From positions 229,395-293,394 of the forward strand of contig NZ_LIWR01000044.1 in NCBI RefSeq assembly GCF_012978815.1: a DNA stretch of 64,000 bases, in the 5' to 3' direction. The notes under the pieces were generated by a model. The model was not told the DNA's origin. It searched no databases and saw only the letters and a program-made list of their open reading frames with translations. Of the stretch, positions 39,866 to 48,890 are shown piece after piece. The translations under genes were made by a program, and so were the position numbers. This DNA is from Campylobacter sp. RM16189. Lineage in GTDB: Bacteria; Campylobacterota; Campylobacteria; Campylobacterales; Campylobacteraceae. Every line of letters starts with the position of its first letter. Position 1 is the first letter of the stretch.

Positions 39866-40291
39866 TTAAATAGATTGCTTTTTGCTAACGGCAGCGGAGT
39901 TTGTAAGCAGATCGTGTAAATTTAGCTTGTCTTTGCGGAAAAAGCATAGACAAATTCCAACTAAGCTAAAGCCTGCTAAAACAAAGCAGATATAGCGAAG
40001 CAGAGCGTGAAAGAAGCCTAGTTTTTGTCCGTTTTTTAAATTTACAAGGTAGATATCTTGGCTTTTGTAGCCCGGAGTTTGCGCTTTGATGCTTTGAAAA
40101 AGGCAGATGATAACGCCGAATAAAAAATTTGTGATAAAGATCGCCAGCTGGTTGTTTTGAAACTCGTTTTTGCCGTCTAAAACGGCATAAGTCGTGATGT
40201 AAAGAATCGGTATAAGTATGAAAAAAACATCGGTTATAAAGGCTTTTATGCGTGAAGGAATGCTTGCGATGACTGCTTTTTGCTTTGCCAA
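39866..40291 (-). CDS. RDD family membrane protein
   Basis: 141 residues. The RDD signature is present at the N-terminus (SIPSRIKAFITDVFFI) with the second part around TPGYKSQDIYLV; about three membrane helices. Family members are inner-membrane proteins, some linked to ion transport, and no role can be assigned. It converges on, and slightly overlaps, the extended frame of the methyltransferase gene. Confidence 0.85.
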   Translation of the reverse strand: MAKQKAVIASIPSRIKAFITDVFFILIPILYITTYAVLDGKNEFQNNQLAIFITNFLFGVIICLFQSIKAQTPGYKSQDIYLVNLKNGQKLGFFHALLRYICFVLAGFSLVGICLCFFRKDKLNLHDLLTNSAAVSKKQSI

Positions 40292-40368
40292 ATTTTCTCC
40301 TGTTTTGATATGAAGTCCGTGCGGTTTGGCAGAGCTAAATTTATCCTCGCCAAGCCTGCACGGAAATT

Positions 40369-40980
40369 TTAGTTGCCTCTGCTGCCGGGTTTTATGGCTA
40401 TGCTACCGTCCTTGCATAGTGGGCAGTTTTGCGGTTCGTAAATTTCAAATTCAAAATTTCCAAGCGCAAATATCGGCAGATCGCTTGGCAGCTTGCAGCT
40501 TGGCTTTCGCTCACTCTTTAAATTTGTTAGCGGACAAAAGCCTCGGTTGGCAAGTGCTGCAAATGCAACAACTTCTCCGCCAAGATCTTTTATGATGTTT
40601 GCCGCCTCAAGTGCAGAGCCACCAGTAGTGATGATGTCTTCGCAGATGATAAATTTCTCGCCCTCATGCACCTCAAAGCCGCGACGCAGAGTCATCACGC
40701 GATCAACTCTTTCTGTAAATATAAATCTCTTTTTTGCTGCGCGAGCAAGCTCGTATCCTGCTAAAATTCCGCCTATCGCAGGCGAGCACACAGTGTCAAA
40801 TTTCACCCCAGACTCAGCTATCACGCGTGCTAGTTCCTCAGCTAGTTTGCCCGCTATCATCGGATTTTCAAGAACTTTTGCGCTTTGCAGATAAAACTGT
40901 GAATGGTTGCCGCTCGTTAGTAGAAAATGCCCCTTAAGATAAGCGCCCGCCTCTTTATAAATTTGCTCTAAATTCATCAT
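40369..40980 (-). CDS. pyrE: Orotate phosphoribosyltransferase
   Basis: 203 residues. It converts orotate and PRPP to OMP in pyrimidine synthesis. Motifs: [15 protein letters not shown] near residue 19, [14 protein letters not shown], and the PRPP loop [24 protein letters not shown] precedes two adjacent ATG codons. The pyrE-frr neighbourhood is that seen in Campylobacter jejuni. Confidence 0.94.
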   Translation of the reverse strand: MMNLEQIYKEAGAYLKGHFLLTSGNHSQFYLQSAKVLENPMIAGKLAEELARVIAESGVKFDTVCSPAIGGILAGYELARAAKKRFIFTERVDRVMTLRRGFEVHEGEKFIICEDIITTGGSALEAANIIKDLGGEVVAFAALANRGFCPLTNLKSERKPSCKLPSDLPIFALGNFEFEIYEPQNCPLCKDGSIAIKPGSRGN

Positions 40981-41100
40981 AAAAACCCCTTAAAAATTTA
41001 AGCAAAATCTTAGCAAATAAGCACTTAAGTTACAATAACAATTATTATATTGGATTGGTTTCAAAGGAGAGAATTTGCCCGTTAAATACGGGCAAATATC

Positions 41101-41658
41101 TTATATCTTAAGAAGTTCGGTCTCTTTTTCTTTGACTAAAGTATCGATTTTAGTTGTGTATGTGTCAGTGATTTTTTGAACTTCGTCGTGAGCTTTTTTA
41201 CTCTCGTCTTCGGTTATCGCTTTGTCTTTTTCAAGTTTTTTAATCTCGTCGTTCGCGTCTTTTCTTATGTTTCTAACACTTACTTTTGCTTTTTCGCCCA
41301 TAGCTTTTGCGTGTTTTGCGTTTTCTTGGCGTTGCTCAACCGTCATCGGAGGGAAAAATAGCTTCACACTCTCGCCGTCGTTGTTTGGAGTTACGCCGAT
41401 GTTTGCCGCAGAGATCGCTGCCGTGATAGTTTTTAGCATAGATTTCTCCCACGGAGTTATGCTAATCGTGCTTGCATCGCTTGTTAGCACGGTTGCAACT
41501 TGGTTTAGAGGAGTCGCGCTTCCGTAATAATCAACAAAGATATTATCAACTATGCTTATGTTTACTTTGCCTGTGCGAAGGGTTGAGAAATCGCGCTTAA
41601 GGCCGTCTATACATCTATCGCAAGACTCTTTTTGTTTGTTATAAATTTCATTCAGCAT
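41101..41658 (-). CDS. frr: Ribosome recycling factor
   Basis: 185 residues, full length. RRF splits post-termination ribosomes with EF-G. Signatures: [44 protein letters not shown] and [17 protein letters not shown]. It overlaps the end of the upstream deacetylase gene by 11 bp, so translation is likely coupled. Confidence 0.97.
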   Translation of the reverse strand: MLNEIYNKQKESCDRCIDGLKRDFSTLRTGKVNISIVDNIFVDYYGSATPLNQVATVLTSDASTISITPWEKSMLKTITAAISAANIGVTPNNDGESVKLFFPPMTVEQRQENAKHAKAMGEKAKVSVRNIRKDANDEIKKLEKDKAITEDESKKAHDEVQKITDTYTTKIDTLVKEKETELLKI

Positions 41659-42619
41659 TTATGTCCTTTACTAGAATTTTTGTTGTCGTTTTGCCGTTTA
41701 CTTTTAGGCTCATTCTTACTTTGTATCTGTCGATCGGCTCTTTAAATTTGATACTCATAGTGCCATCTTGAAGTTTTACCTTTTTAGTTCCTCTGCCCGT
41801 AGCTGAAAAATGTCCGAAAGAGGCGTTTTCTTCGGTTTTGATGATGACTTCGTCTATTTTATTATTTTTCGGATAGTCTTTTGGCATGACCCATTCGGCT
41901 TTTAAAAACTTGATAGCAAGAGCAGCCTTTAGATCGGTTCCATCCATAAGCGGGGTTCTATCAAGTTCAAGTAGGTCGCTACCTTTGCCAACTGCACTTG
42001 AGTTTTGAGCTAGTAAGACTTCAAGCCCGTATTCTACGGACATATTTCTTACTTTATCATTGTATTCTCCGTATGGATAGGCAAAATACTTTGGCTTATA
42101 GCCCATGTGCTTTTCAAAAATTCTAATACCGTCTTCAAAATCATATCTTAATCTATCATTGCTAAGTCCCACCATGTGAAGGTGTCCGTATGAGTGATAG
42201 CCGATTTCGCCGTATTTTGCAGCCTCTTTGATCTGCTCAAAAGTCATGAAGTCGCCGTATTTTTTAGCACTTGCTTCAACATAAACCATCAAGGCAAAAG
42301 GATATCCGTACTCGATAAATATCGGAAGCCCGTTTTCATAAAAGCTCTTGTATCCGTCATCTACCGTTAAAACTACCCATTTATCAGGAATTTCTTCGCC
42401 GTTTTTAAGCGCATCAACCAGTTTTGAAAGCGGCACGACCTCGTATCCGTTGTTTTTGAAAAAGTCAAACTGCTCTCTTAAATTTTCATTAGAGATATTT
42501 GTGCTTGGATGCCTTGGATCGTTAAATCTGTGATAGTTAAATATATGCGCATCGGCCCAAAGAGAGCCTGCTGCAAGCAAAAACGCTAGGCAAAATTTTA
42601 AGCAGATATTTTTAAGCAC
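41648..42619 (-). CDS. Secreted polysaccharide deacetylase (NodB domain)
   Basis: 323 residues with a signal peptide ([16 protein letters not shown]). The carbohydrate esterase family 4 NodB domain shows [11 protein letters not shown] (catalytic and metal Asp), [12 protein letters not shown] (metal His pair) and [12 protein letters not shown] ~90-residue C-terminal beta-rich domain follows (from ~ residue 230). It probably removes acetyl groups from an extracytoplasmic glycan; the substrate is unknown. It sits between secG and frr, which are direct neighbours in Campylobacter jejuni. Confidence 0.88.
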   Translation of the reverse strand: MLKNICLKFCLAFLLAAGSLWADAHIFNYHRFNDPRHPSTNISNENLREQFDFFKNNGYEVVPLSKLVDALKNGEEIPDKWVVLTVDDGYKSFYENGLPIFIEYGYPFALMVYVEASAKKYGDFMTFEQIKEAAKYGEIGYHSYGHLHMVGLSNDRLRYDFEDGIRIFEKHMGYKPKYFAYPYGEYNDKVRNMSVEYGLEVLLAQNSSAVGKGSDLLELDRTPLMDGTDLKAALAIKFLKAEWVMPKDYPKNNKIDEVIIKTEENASFGHFSATGRGTKKVKLQDGTMSIKFKEPIDRYKVRMSLKVNGKTTTKILVKDINAE

Positions 42620-42634
42620 TTTTTATCCGTAAAG

Positions 42635-42982
42635 TTATTTTGTAGGTGCAGCCGGAGCGGCAGGAACACTTGGTGCGACAGGCGCGGCCGGAGTTGCGCT
42701 AGGAGCCGGAACTGTGATGTTTTTCGTATCTACGCTATCAATTAGCGATTTTTTTGTTTGAGTGTTGTAAGTGTAACCTAAGGCAAGCGTGTTTAAGATG
42801 AAAATAACGCCGACTACAAAGGTAAATTTAGCCAAAAATCCCGCAGGGCCCTTTGCACCAAAGAGGCTTTCGTTACTTCCGCTATATGCGCCAAGTCCTA
42901 TCGAAGAGCTCTTTTGAAGCAAAACGGCAACCGTTAGAATCGCTGCTAAAATGAATTGAAAAACCAAAAAGAATGAACTCAC
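42635..42982 (-). CDS. secG: Preprotein translocase subunit SecG
   Basis: 115 residues: two membrane helices (FQFILAAILTVAVLLQKSSSIGLG and FVVGVIFILNTLALGYTY) around a conserved loop SLFGAKGPAGFLAK, then an Ala/Pro-rich tail. SecG assists SecYEG protein export. It lies directly upstream of the deacetylase and frr. Confidence 0.92.
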   Translation of the reverse strand: MSSFFLVFQFILAAILTVAVLLQKSSSIGLGAYSGSNESLFGAKGPAGFLAKFTFVVGVIFILNTLALGYTYNTQTKKSLIDSVDTKNITVPAPSATPAAPVAPSVPAAPAAPTK

Positions 42983-43045
42983 AAAAAATCCTTTAAATTT
43001 GAAAATAATTAGTAGCGATTATACTAAAAAAGTTTTAAAATTTCT

Positions 43046-43435
43046 CTAAATTTCTTTTTCGATTTCGTAAAGGTCGTATCTGATGGATTTAAAAATTTCC
43101 GAATTTGTAGTGTCGATAAGCTTAAAACACTCTTCCAAAACTCTTGCGCTCTCTTGCGCTCTCTTTAAATTTGCTATTTGTAGATCCGCTAAATTTGCTC
43201 TATCAAATTCGCTTTTTACGCTTGGTTTTAGCACATCATTTTTAGCGTCTCTAAATTTGATAAATTCGCTTGAGTCGATTTTGGCTTTGTGCCTGAGTGT
43301 TTTGATTTTAGAAGAGAGGACAAAGTCGTCAAAGACATATCTTCTGATGTCCTCAACGACTCTTAAGCCCTCTTTGAGTCTATTTAAATTTGCGTCAATT
43401 ACTCTGTAAATACGCTCATTTAAATCGCTGCTCAT
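43046..43435 (-). CDS. Stand-alone ThiD2-like protein
   Basis: 129 residues. RVIDANLNRLKEGLRVVED at residues 11-29, FRDAKNDV mid-protein and ANLKRAQESARVLEE near 88-102 are the hallmarks of the ThiD2 domain, which in many bacteria is fused to ThiE and has been reported as a monofunctional HMP-phosphate kinase. Here it is a separate protein, with no ThiE domain. Genomes often mislabel it as thiamine-phosphate pyrophosphorylase. The BI-1 gene ends 1 bp upstream, so the two are probably cotranscribed. Confidence 0.75.
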   Translation of the reverse strand: MSSDLNERIYRVIDANLNRLKEGLRVVEDIRRYVFDDFVLSSKIKTLRHKAKIDSSEFIKFRDAKNDVLKPSVKSEFDRANLADLQIANLKRAQESARVLEECFKLIDTTNSEIFKSIRYDLYEIEKEI

Positions 43436-43436
43436 T

Positions 43437-44138
43437 TTATTCTCTATTTAGGATTCCTAAAATTTGAAGCAGTGAAGTAAATAGATTTACAAAGTCAAGA
43501 TATAGTGCAACCGCTCCTTCTATCGGAGTTTCGTAGTTGCCGCGAATGATATTTTGTGTATCGTAAAGGATATACGCACTAAATAAAATCGCGCTTACGC
43601 TTGAGATAACAAGCTGAAAAATCGGGCTTTTGAAAAATAGATTCATAATGGCCGCTACTATTACTACGATAAGCGTGATAAAGAGCATTTTACCCATAGC
43701 CGTAAAATCTCTTTTTGTATTCATCGCAAACACGCTTAGAGCACCGAATGCAACAGTCGTAAGCGTAAATGCTTGAGCCACTATACTAGCGCCGCCCGGC
43801 ATCGCTAAAACCGAAGCTAGAAGCGGAGTAAGCGTAAGACCGCTAACAAACGTAAATGCAAAAAGCAATACTAAATTTAATCCCGCTTTGCGTTTAGCCG
43901 CGATAAGACCGAATAAAAGCCCCAGTTCAACTACGACAAGACCGATGAATAGAGGTAAATTTCCTATAAACATATGCGCTATGCCAAGACCGACATATGC
44001 TCCAACGCTTGCTGCCAGAAGTGAAGCGGCAAACAGCTGGTAAGTCTGCTTGATAAACGTGCTAAGCGAGCTTTGAGAATACTCTCTCGCCAACTCTTGT
44101 TCGTGTGAGTTTGCATAATTTCTATTGTATAAACTCAT
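43437..44138 (-). CDS. Bax inhibitor-1/YccA family membrane protein
   Basis: 233 residues, seven predicted membrane helices, ending in a segment with LYLDFVNLFTSLLQILG typical of the BI-1/YbhL family, some of which conduct calcium or protons. ATG 44138 is preferred over the in-frame TTG at 44141 because of AAGGAG five bases upstream. It is divergent from the carbonic anhydrase gene, as in Campylobacter jejuni Cj0236c/Cj0237. Confidence 0.93.
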   Translation of the reverse strand: MSLYNRNYANSHEQELAREYSQSSLSTFIKQTYQLFAASLLAASVGAYVGLGIAHMFIGNLPLFIGLVVVELGLLFGLIAAKRKAGLNLVLLFAFTFVSGLTLTPLLASVLAMPGGASIVAQAFTLTTVAFGALSVFAMNTKRDFTAMGKMLFITLIVVIVAAIMNLFFKSPIFQLVISSVSAILFSAYILYDTQNIIRGNYETPIEGAVALYLDFVNLFTSLLQILGILNRE

Positions 44139-44264
44139 CAATTCTCCTTATGTAATTTTTTATAAATTTATCCAAAAAATAGTAAATAAAGTATAAAAGA
44201 TTTTTTAAAACCACCAAAAAATGTTATTTCACAAGCCGTTAACCAACCTTGAGAGCGTTTTTGA

Positions 44265-44270
44265 TATAAT
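44265..44270 (+). promoter_or_regulatory. Candidate -10 box for carbonic anhydrase
   Basis: TATAAT (in GATATAAT) 28 bp upstream of the start; ribosome-binding site GGAG at 44289-44292. Confidence 0.6.
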
Positions 44271-44297
44271 TTAAAAAAATAAAATTTCGGAGTAGCG

Positions 44298-44933
44298 ATG
44301 GAGGCACTTTTAGACGGCGCCGTTAAATTCATGGAAGAAGGCTTTTTAGAGCACAAAGAGCTGTTTGAAAGTCTTGGACAAAAGCAAATTCCACATACTC
44401 TTTTTGTAGGCTGTATCGACTCGCGAGTGGTGCCAAATTTGATCACAAATACAATGCCCGGCGATCTTGTCGTGGTACGAAATATCGCAAATATAATTCC
44501 TCCTTACAGAACCAGTCAGGAGTATCTGGCTACGACTTCGGCTATCGAGTATGCCTTGCAAACGCTAAATGTCGAAAACGTCATTATCTGCGGACACAGC
44601 AACTGCGGAGGATGCGCGGCGCTTTATCTTGACGAAAGTAAATTTAAAAATACGCCAAACGTGAAAAGATGGCTAAATTTGCTTGATCCGATTAAAAAGA
44701 GAGTCGAAGGGTTTTTGCCTGACCCTAAAGATAGCGCAAGAAGAGAGTGGCTAACGGAGAGATTAAACGTCATAAATTCTTATGAAAATTTGCTTACTTA
44801 TCCTGATGTAAAAGCAAAATTTAGAGACGGAAGTCTTAAAATTTATGTGTGGCACTACATCATAGAAACGGGCGAAATTTATAACTATAACGTAGTTTCA
44901 AAGAGTTTTAGATTACTTGGAGTTGATAGATGA
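44298..44933 (+). CDS. canB: Beta-class carbonic anhydrase
   Basis: 211 residues. Zinc ligands are visible: Cys in FVGCIDSRVVP (with the Asp-Arg dyad), and His and Cys in IICGHSNCGGC. It interconverts CO2 and bicarbonate, which matters for a capnophilic organism. It overlaps the MscS gene by 4 bp (ATGA) and corresponds in order and size to Campylobacter jejuni Cj0237. Confidence 0.94.
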   Translation: MEALLDGAVKFMEEGFLEHKELFESLGQKQIPHTLFVGCIDSRVVPNLITNTMPGDLVVVRNIANIIPPYRTSQEYLATTSAIEYALQTLNVENVIICGHSNCGGCAALYLDESKFKNTPNVKRWLNLLDPIKKRVEGFLPDPKDSARREWLTERLNVINSYENLLTYPDVKAKFRDGSLKIYVWHYIIETGEIYNYNVVSKSFRLLGVDR

Positions 44934-46837
44934 AAAAGATTTTTTTACTATTTTTTGGTCTTATATTTGTATCTTTAAATTCTTTTGCGGATAGTCTTGA
45001 CGATATTGATATAGTTTTGGCCATAAAAAAAATAGATGAGATAAATGCCCAGATAGAGGCTATAAAAGCTCAAGCCGTGGATAAAAATGAAACTGCCGAG
45101 CAAAATGTTCTTTTTAAAGGTGTTGTGACAAAAAAGAGTGAGCTTTTGGAAAAAATACCATATTTGCTTATGGAGACAAGGGTAGATGATGAGAAAATTG
45201 CCCAATTTAGAAGCGATAAGTCCAAACTTGAAACAAAGGTAAAAAGACTAAAAGCAGCAAATAACAAAAAGGCTTACATAGAGAGTGCGATGGAGCTTGA
45301 GAAGATGAATATGGAGGCATCTTTTTATAAAACCTTAATCGAGCTTGGAAAAATTTTTAGCGATGGAGCAAGAACCGCAAAGATAAAATCTGGTATAGAA
45401 GACGGCTTGCTTGACCTTCAAACGAACTCGTATGTTAGTATTAAAGAGCTCAAGTCTAGCATGGATGGTATGGGAATACAAGGATATATAAATGAATTTA
45501 ACTCATTAGAGCTTTATAGGAAGACTTTTGAGGAGATTTTGATATATCTTAGGGATAATGCGGAGCTATTTAGCACAAACTACTTTTTTAGCGAGCTAAA
45601 TTTAAAAACCGCCATAGGATTTATCAATCAGCAGATTCCTTTTGAGATGAAAGATGTGAATTTTGGCAAAATAATACTTATTCTTTTTGTATTTTTGTTT
45701 TTTATATCGTTTACAAGAATTTTATCTGCGATAACTTATAAAATTTTACTCTCTTTGTTTGCGAAGGATCATCAAGGGAAATTTATCAAAGACCAGGTTA
45801 TGGGCATTGTAAAACGTCCTATTTTCTTTATTTTAGCGGTTTATGCGATAGATCTTTGCGCTTCGATATTTTACTATCCGGCTCCTGTGCCTATTAAATT
45901 TGTAAACTATTTTTCCATAGTATTTATAATCTCTTTTACATGGCTAATTCTTAGCATACTGGATAGTTACGGAATGGTTTTTATAAGCGAGATAACCAAA
46001 AAGAGCGGAGGGCGAAAAGAGGTTATAAATTTAATTATTAAGATAGTCTATTTTATTATTATAGTTATCGCATTTTTACTTATTTTAAGCAGGCTTGGTT
46101 TTAATGTAAGCGCTATAATAGCCTCGCTTGGAATCGGAGGTTTGGCAATAGCCTTGGCAACTAAAGATATTTTGGCGAATTTCTTTGCCTCTATTATGAT
46201 GCTGTTTGATAACTCTTTTTCTCAGGGAGATAACATCGTATGCGGTGATATAGAGGGTGTGGTGGTAGAGATAGGACTTAGAAAGACAACAGTTAGGACT
46301 GCCGATAATGCACTTATTTTTGTGCCAAATTCAAAGCTTGCCAGCGATCCGATTAGAAACTGGACCAGAAGGCGACTCGGCAGACTTATAAAACTAACTG
46401 TAGCACTTGAATATAGAGCTACTGGCGAACAGGTTAAAAAATGTGCAGAAGAGATTAAGGAGATGCTATTAAATCATCCTGATATTGCAAAACCAAACGA
46501 TCTGGGCTCAAATGATATTCAAAACACATTAAGGCTTAGAAAAAATATAGTATCCATAGATGATTTGATAGGGTATAAGTCAAATTTGTTTGTAGCTGTA
46601 GATAATCTTTCCGATAGCTCTATCGATATATTAGTATATTGCTTTTCAAAGACGATAGTTTGGGGAGAATTTTTGAGCGTAAAAGAGGATGTTATACTAA
46701 AGATTATGAATATTGTCGAGAAAAATGGGCTAAGTTTTGCATTCCCAAGTCAAAGCCTATATATTGAAAATTTAAAAGACGCTATGGATACTAAGAGTAT
46801 AATAGACAATACAGTCACGATAAAGGAGAGCAAATGA
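44930..46837 (+). CDS. Large MscS-family mechanosensitive channel
   Basis: 635 residues: signal peptide (KKIFLLFFGLIFVSLNSFA), a periplasmic helical/coiled-coil domain (~20-245), four to five membrane helices, then the MscS core. The pore helix and its glycine-rich part read IIASLGIGGLAIALATKDILANFFASIM, followed by the beta domain DNIVCGDIEGVVVEIGLRKT. It probably relieves osmotic downshock. It is coupled upstream to carbonic anhydrase and downstream to a tiny acidic protein. Confidence 0.92.
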   Translation: MKKIFLLFFGLIFVSLNSFADSLDDIDIVLAIKKIDEINAQIEAIKAQAVDKNETAEQNVLFKGVVTKKSELLEKIPYLLMETRVDDEKIAQFRSDKSKLETKVKRLKAANNKKAYIESAMELEKMNMEASFYKTLIELGKIFSDGARTAKIKSGIEDGLLDLQTNSYVSIKELKSSMDGMGIQGYINEFNSLELYRKTFEEILIYLRDNAELFSTNYFFSELNLKTAIGFINQQIPFEMKDVNFGKIILILFVFLFFISFTRILSAITYKILLSLFAKDHQGKFIKDQVMGIVKRPIFFILAVYAIDLCASIFYYPAPVPIKFVNYFSIVFIISFTWLILSILDSYGMVFISEITKKSGGRKEVINLIIKIVYFIIIVIAFLLILSRLGFNVSAIIASLGIGGLAIALATKDILANFFASIMMLFDNSFSQGDNIVCGDIEGVVVEIGLRKTTVRTADNALIFVPNSKLASDPIRNWTRRRLGRLIKLTVALEYRATGEQVKKCAEEIKEMLLNHPDIAKPNDLGSNDIQNTLRLRKNIVSIDDLIGYKSNLFVAVDNLSDSSIDILVYCFSKTIVWGEFLSVKEDVILKIMNIVEKNGLSFAFPSQSLYIENLKDAMDTKSIIDNTVTIKESK

Positions 46838-46986
46838 GTGAAGAATTTGACTATGAAGATGAAGATCTAGATGAGTATTCTGACGATTTTGATGAAGAGA
46901 ATGAGGGGTCGTATAACTACAATTATGATGAGAATGACTACGAATATGACGATGGAGATGAAGAGGAAGATACTTACGAGATGTAA
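46834..46986 (+). CDS. 50-residue, extremely acidic protein coupled to the MscS channel
   Basis: ATG at 46834 overlaps the MscS stop (ATGA) and follows an AAAGGAGAG ribosome-binding site. 27 of 50 residues are Asp or Glu, 8 are Tyr, and there is no Lys, Arg or His. The protein is low-complexity, for example EDEDLDEYSDDFDEENE. It resembles no family I know. Coupling to a channel gene suggests a cytoplasmic partner or ion-binding role, but this is inference only. Confidence 0.75.
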   Translation: MSEEFDYEDEDLDEYSDDFDEENEGSYNYNYDENDYEYDDGDEEEDTYEM

Positions 46987-47020
46987 TAAATTTAGAATTG
47001 AAATTTAAAAATATATATCA

Positions 47021-47045
47021 AGTAAGGGGGAATTTACCCCTTACT
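47021..47045. terminator. Terminator between convergent operons
   Basis: 9-bp perfect inverted repeat (AGTAAGGGG at 47021-47029, complement at 47037-47045) with a 7-nt loop, between the acidic protein gene and dctM. The minus-strand exit is AT-rich. Confidence 0.7.
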
Positions 47046-47046
47046 A

Positions 47047-48330
47047 TCAATGTCCATACATTAAATTTGGAAGCCATAGTGAAATTTGTGGTATGTATGT
47101 AACTAGTATCAAGCCTATAAATAGCGTTAAAGTCCAAGGTAGGCATGCCACAACAACATCTTTTAGATTCATTCCTGTTAAACCACTCGATACAAAGAGA
47201 TTTAACCCCACCGGTGGAGTAATCATACCTATCTCCATATTTACTATAAGCAAAATTCCAAAGTGAACCGGATCTATTCCTAATTGAAGTGCTATAGGTA
47301 GCAGTAAAGGCACCATAATCATAACAACGCTTGAAGGTTCCATAAATTGACCCATAACGAAAAGCAGTATGTTTACGATGATTAAAAATCCTATTTTGCC
47401 TATATTTGCCTCTAAAATTCCGTCAGAGATCGCTTGAGGAATTTGCTCACTGGTAAGAAGGTATGCGAACACAACTGCATTTGCAATAATAAAAAATATC
47501 ATAGCTGTAGTGAGTGCAGATTCAAGGCAGATACCCCAAAGATCTTTTATCTTAATATCTTTATACACAACAAGTGAGATAAAGAGCGCATATACGGCAC
47601 TTGCGGCAGCAGCTTCTGTCGGAGTAAAAATACCTCCGTAGATACCGCCTATAACTACAACTATAATTAAAAGAGCCCAAAATGCTTTGGTAAATTTTTT
47701 GATTCTTTCGCTCCATGGCTCAGGCTTTGTAGCTTTAAAGCCAAGTCTTCTAGCGCCTATATATGTTTGGGCTATCATCATACCGCCTAGCATTATACCA
47801 GGCACAACCCCCGCCATAAATAGCTGTGCTATACTAACTTCAGCCGTAACTCCGTAAACAATCATAACTACTGAAGGAGGGATTAGTATTCCAAGTGATC
47901 CTGCTGTAGTAATGCCACCAACCGCATAAGCCGGAGGATATCCCGCCTCTTTGATGGCTACGAACATAATAGAGCCTATGGCCACAACCGTAGCAGGTGA
48001 GCTTCCAGAAACGGCAGCAAATATAACGCAAGCAAATATAGCACTGATCGGAAGACCTCCCGGTAGATGTCCTACTACTGATTTTGCAAAATCTATGATT
48101 CTTTTAGCCGAACCACCCTTGCTAAGTAAATTTCCAGCCAAAATAAACATAGGAATTGCCATAAGTGCGAATTTGTTAATACCGTCAAATATGATTTGCG
48201 GAACAGTAGCTACATCAAGATCGGTAAAAAGAAGCATAGTAAGAACCGTGCTAGCGCCAAGAGAGACAGCGACAGGAACGCCAATTAGCATAAGTCCAAA
48301 TAGACATACAAATAAAAATGCAATAGTCAT
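47047..48330 (-). CDS. dctM: TRAP transporter large permease (DctM)
   Basis: 427 residues with about 12 membrane helices. DctM signatures: GVPVAVSLGAS, PMFILAGNLLSKGG, SGSSPATVVAIGSIM, GSLGILIPPSVVMIVYG and FTPTEAAAASAVYAL. It is the Na+-driven permease of a tripartite importer, probably for C4-dicarboxylates or a related organic acid. It is the third gene of the P-Q-M operon (order binding protein, small, large). Confidence 0.92.
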   Translation of the reverse strand: MTIAFLFVCLFGLMLIGVPVAVSLGASTVLTMLLFTDLDVATVPQIIFDGINKFALMAIPMFILAGNLLSKGGSAKRIIDFAKSVVGHLPGGLPISAIFACVIFAAVSGSSPATVVAIGSIMFVAIKEAGYPPAYAVGGITTAGSLGILIPPSVVMIVYGVTAEVSIAQLFMAGVVPGIMLGGMMIAQTYIGARRLGFKATKPEPWSERIKKFTKAFWALLIIVVVIGGIYGGIFTPTEAAAASAVYALFISLVVYKDIKIKDLWGICLESALTTAMIFFIIANAVVFAYLLTSEQIPQAISDGILEANIGKIGFLIIVNILLFVMGQFMEPSSVVMIMVPLLLPIALQLGIDPVHFGILLIVNMEIGMITPPVGLNLFVSSGLTGMNLKDVVVACLPWTLTLFIGLILVTYIPQISLWLPNLMYGH

Positions 48331-48341
48331 ACTATCTCTCC

Positions 48342-48884
48342 TTAGTCTTTCTTTATGGAGTCGCGAATCATCTCTGCTTCAGCGTTGATAATAACTTTAT
48401 CAGAAGGAGTGACTGCTATTTGATAGACTTTTTCTCCTGCTCTATAGCTTGCTCCTAAAAATGCCACCGGAAGAACTAGCATAGGCACCCATTGCGGTAT
48501 TCCTAGGTCAACACTCATAAAATTTAGCTCATACATAACATATAGATACTGCACACTATAAACTACTATAAACATTAAAAAGATTGTAGTAAGGGCGCTG
48601 GAGAACACAAGATAAGCTTTTGCCATTGGTGAAGGGAATCTTTCAATTAAAATAGTGACTGATATGTGTATGCCTTTTCTAAAGCCGTATGCAGCGGCAA
48701 AGAATGCAGACCAAATAAAAAGATAATTAGTCGCCTCTCCCGCCCATGCCCATCCGGTATTAAAGACATAACGCATTACAACGTTTATAAAGGCAAGTAG
48801 CGTTCCCGCTACTATGCCTACTACGGCGATCGTCTTATTTACAGTCGCGATGCCGATATCTATAATCTCAAAGAATCTTCGCAT
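48342..48884 (-). CDS. dctQ: TRAP transporter small permease (DctQ)
   Basis: 180 residues with four membrane helices. The central FIWSAFFAAAYGFRKGIHISVTIL is the DctQ motif; the N-terminal region NVVMRYVFNTGWAWAGEA is also typical. It pairs with DctM to form the membrane complex and lies 11 bp from dctM and 6 bp from the binding-protein gene. Confidence 0.92.
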   Translation of the reverse strand: MRRFFEIIDIGIATVNKTIAVVGIVAGTLLAFINVVMRYVFNTGWAWAGEATNYLFIWSAFFAAAYGFRKGIHISVTILIERFPSPMAKAYLVFSSALTTIFLMFIVVYSVQYLYVMYELNFMSVDLGIPQWVPMLVLPVAFLGASYRAGEKVYQIAVTPSDKVIINAEAEMIRDSIKKD

Positions 48885-48890
48885 AAAGAC

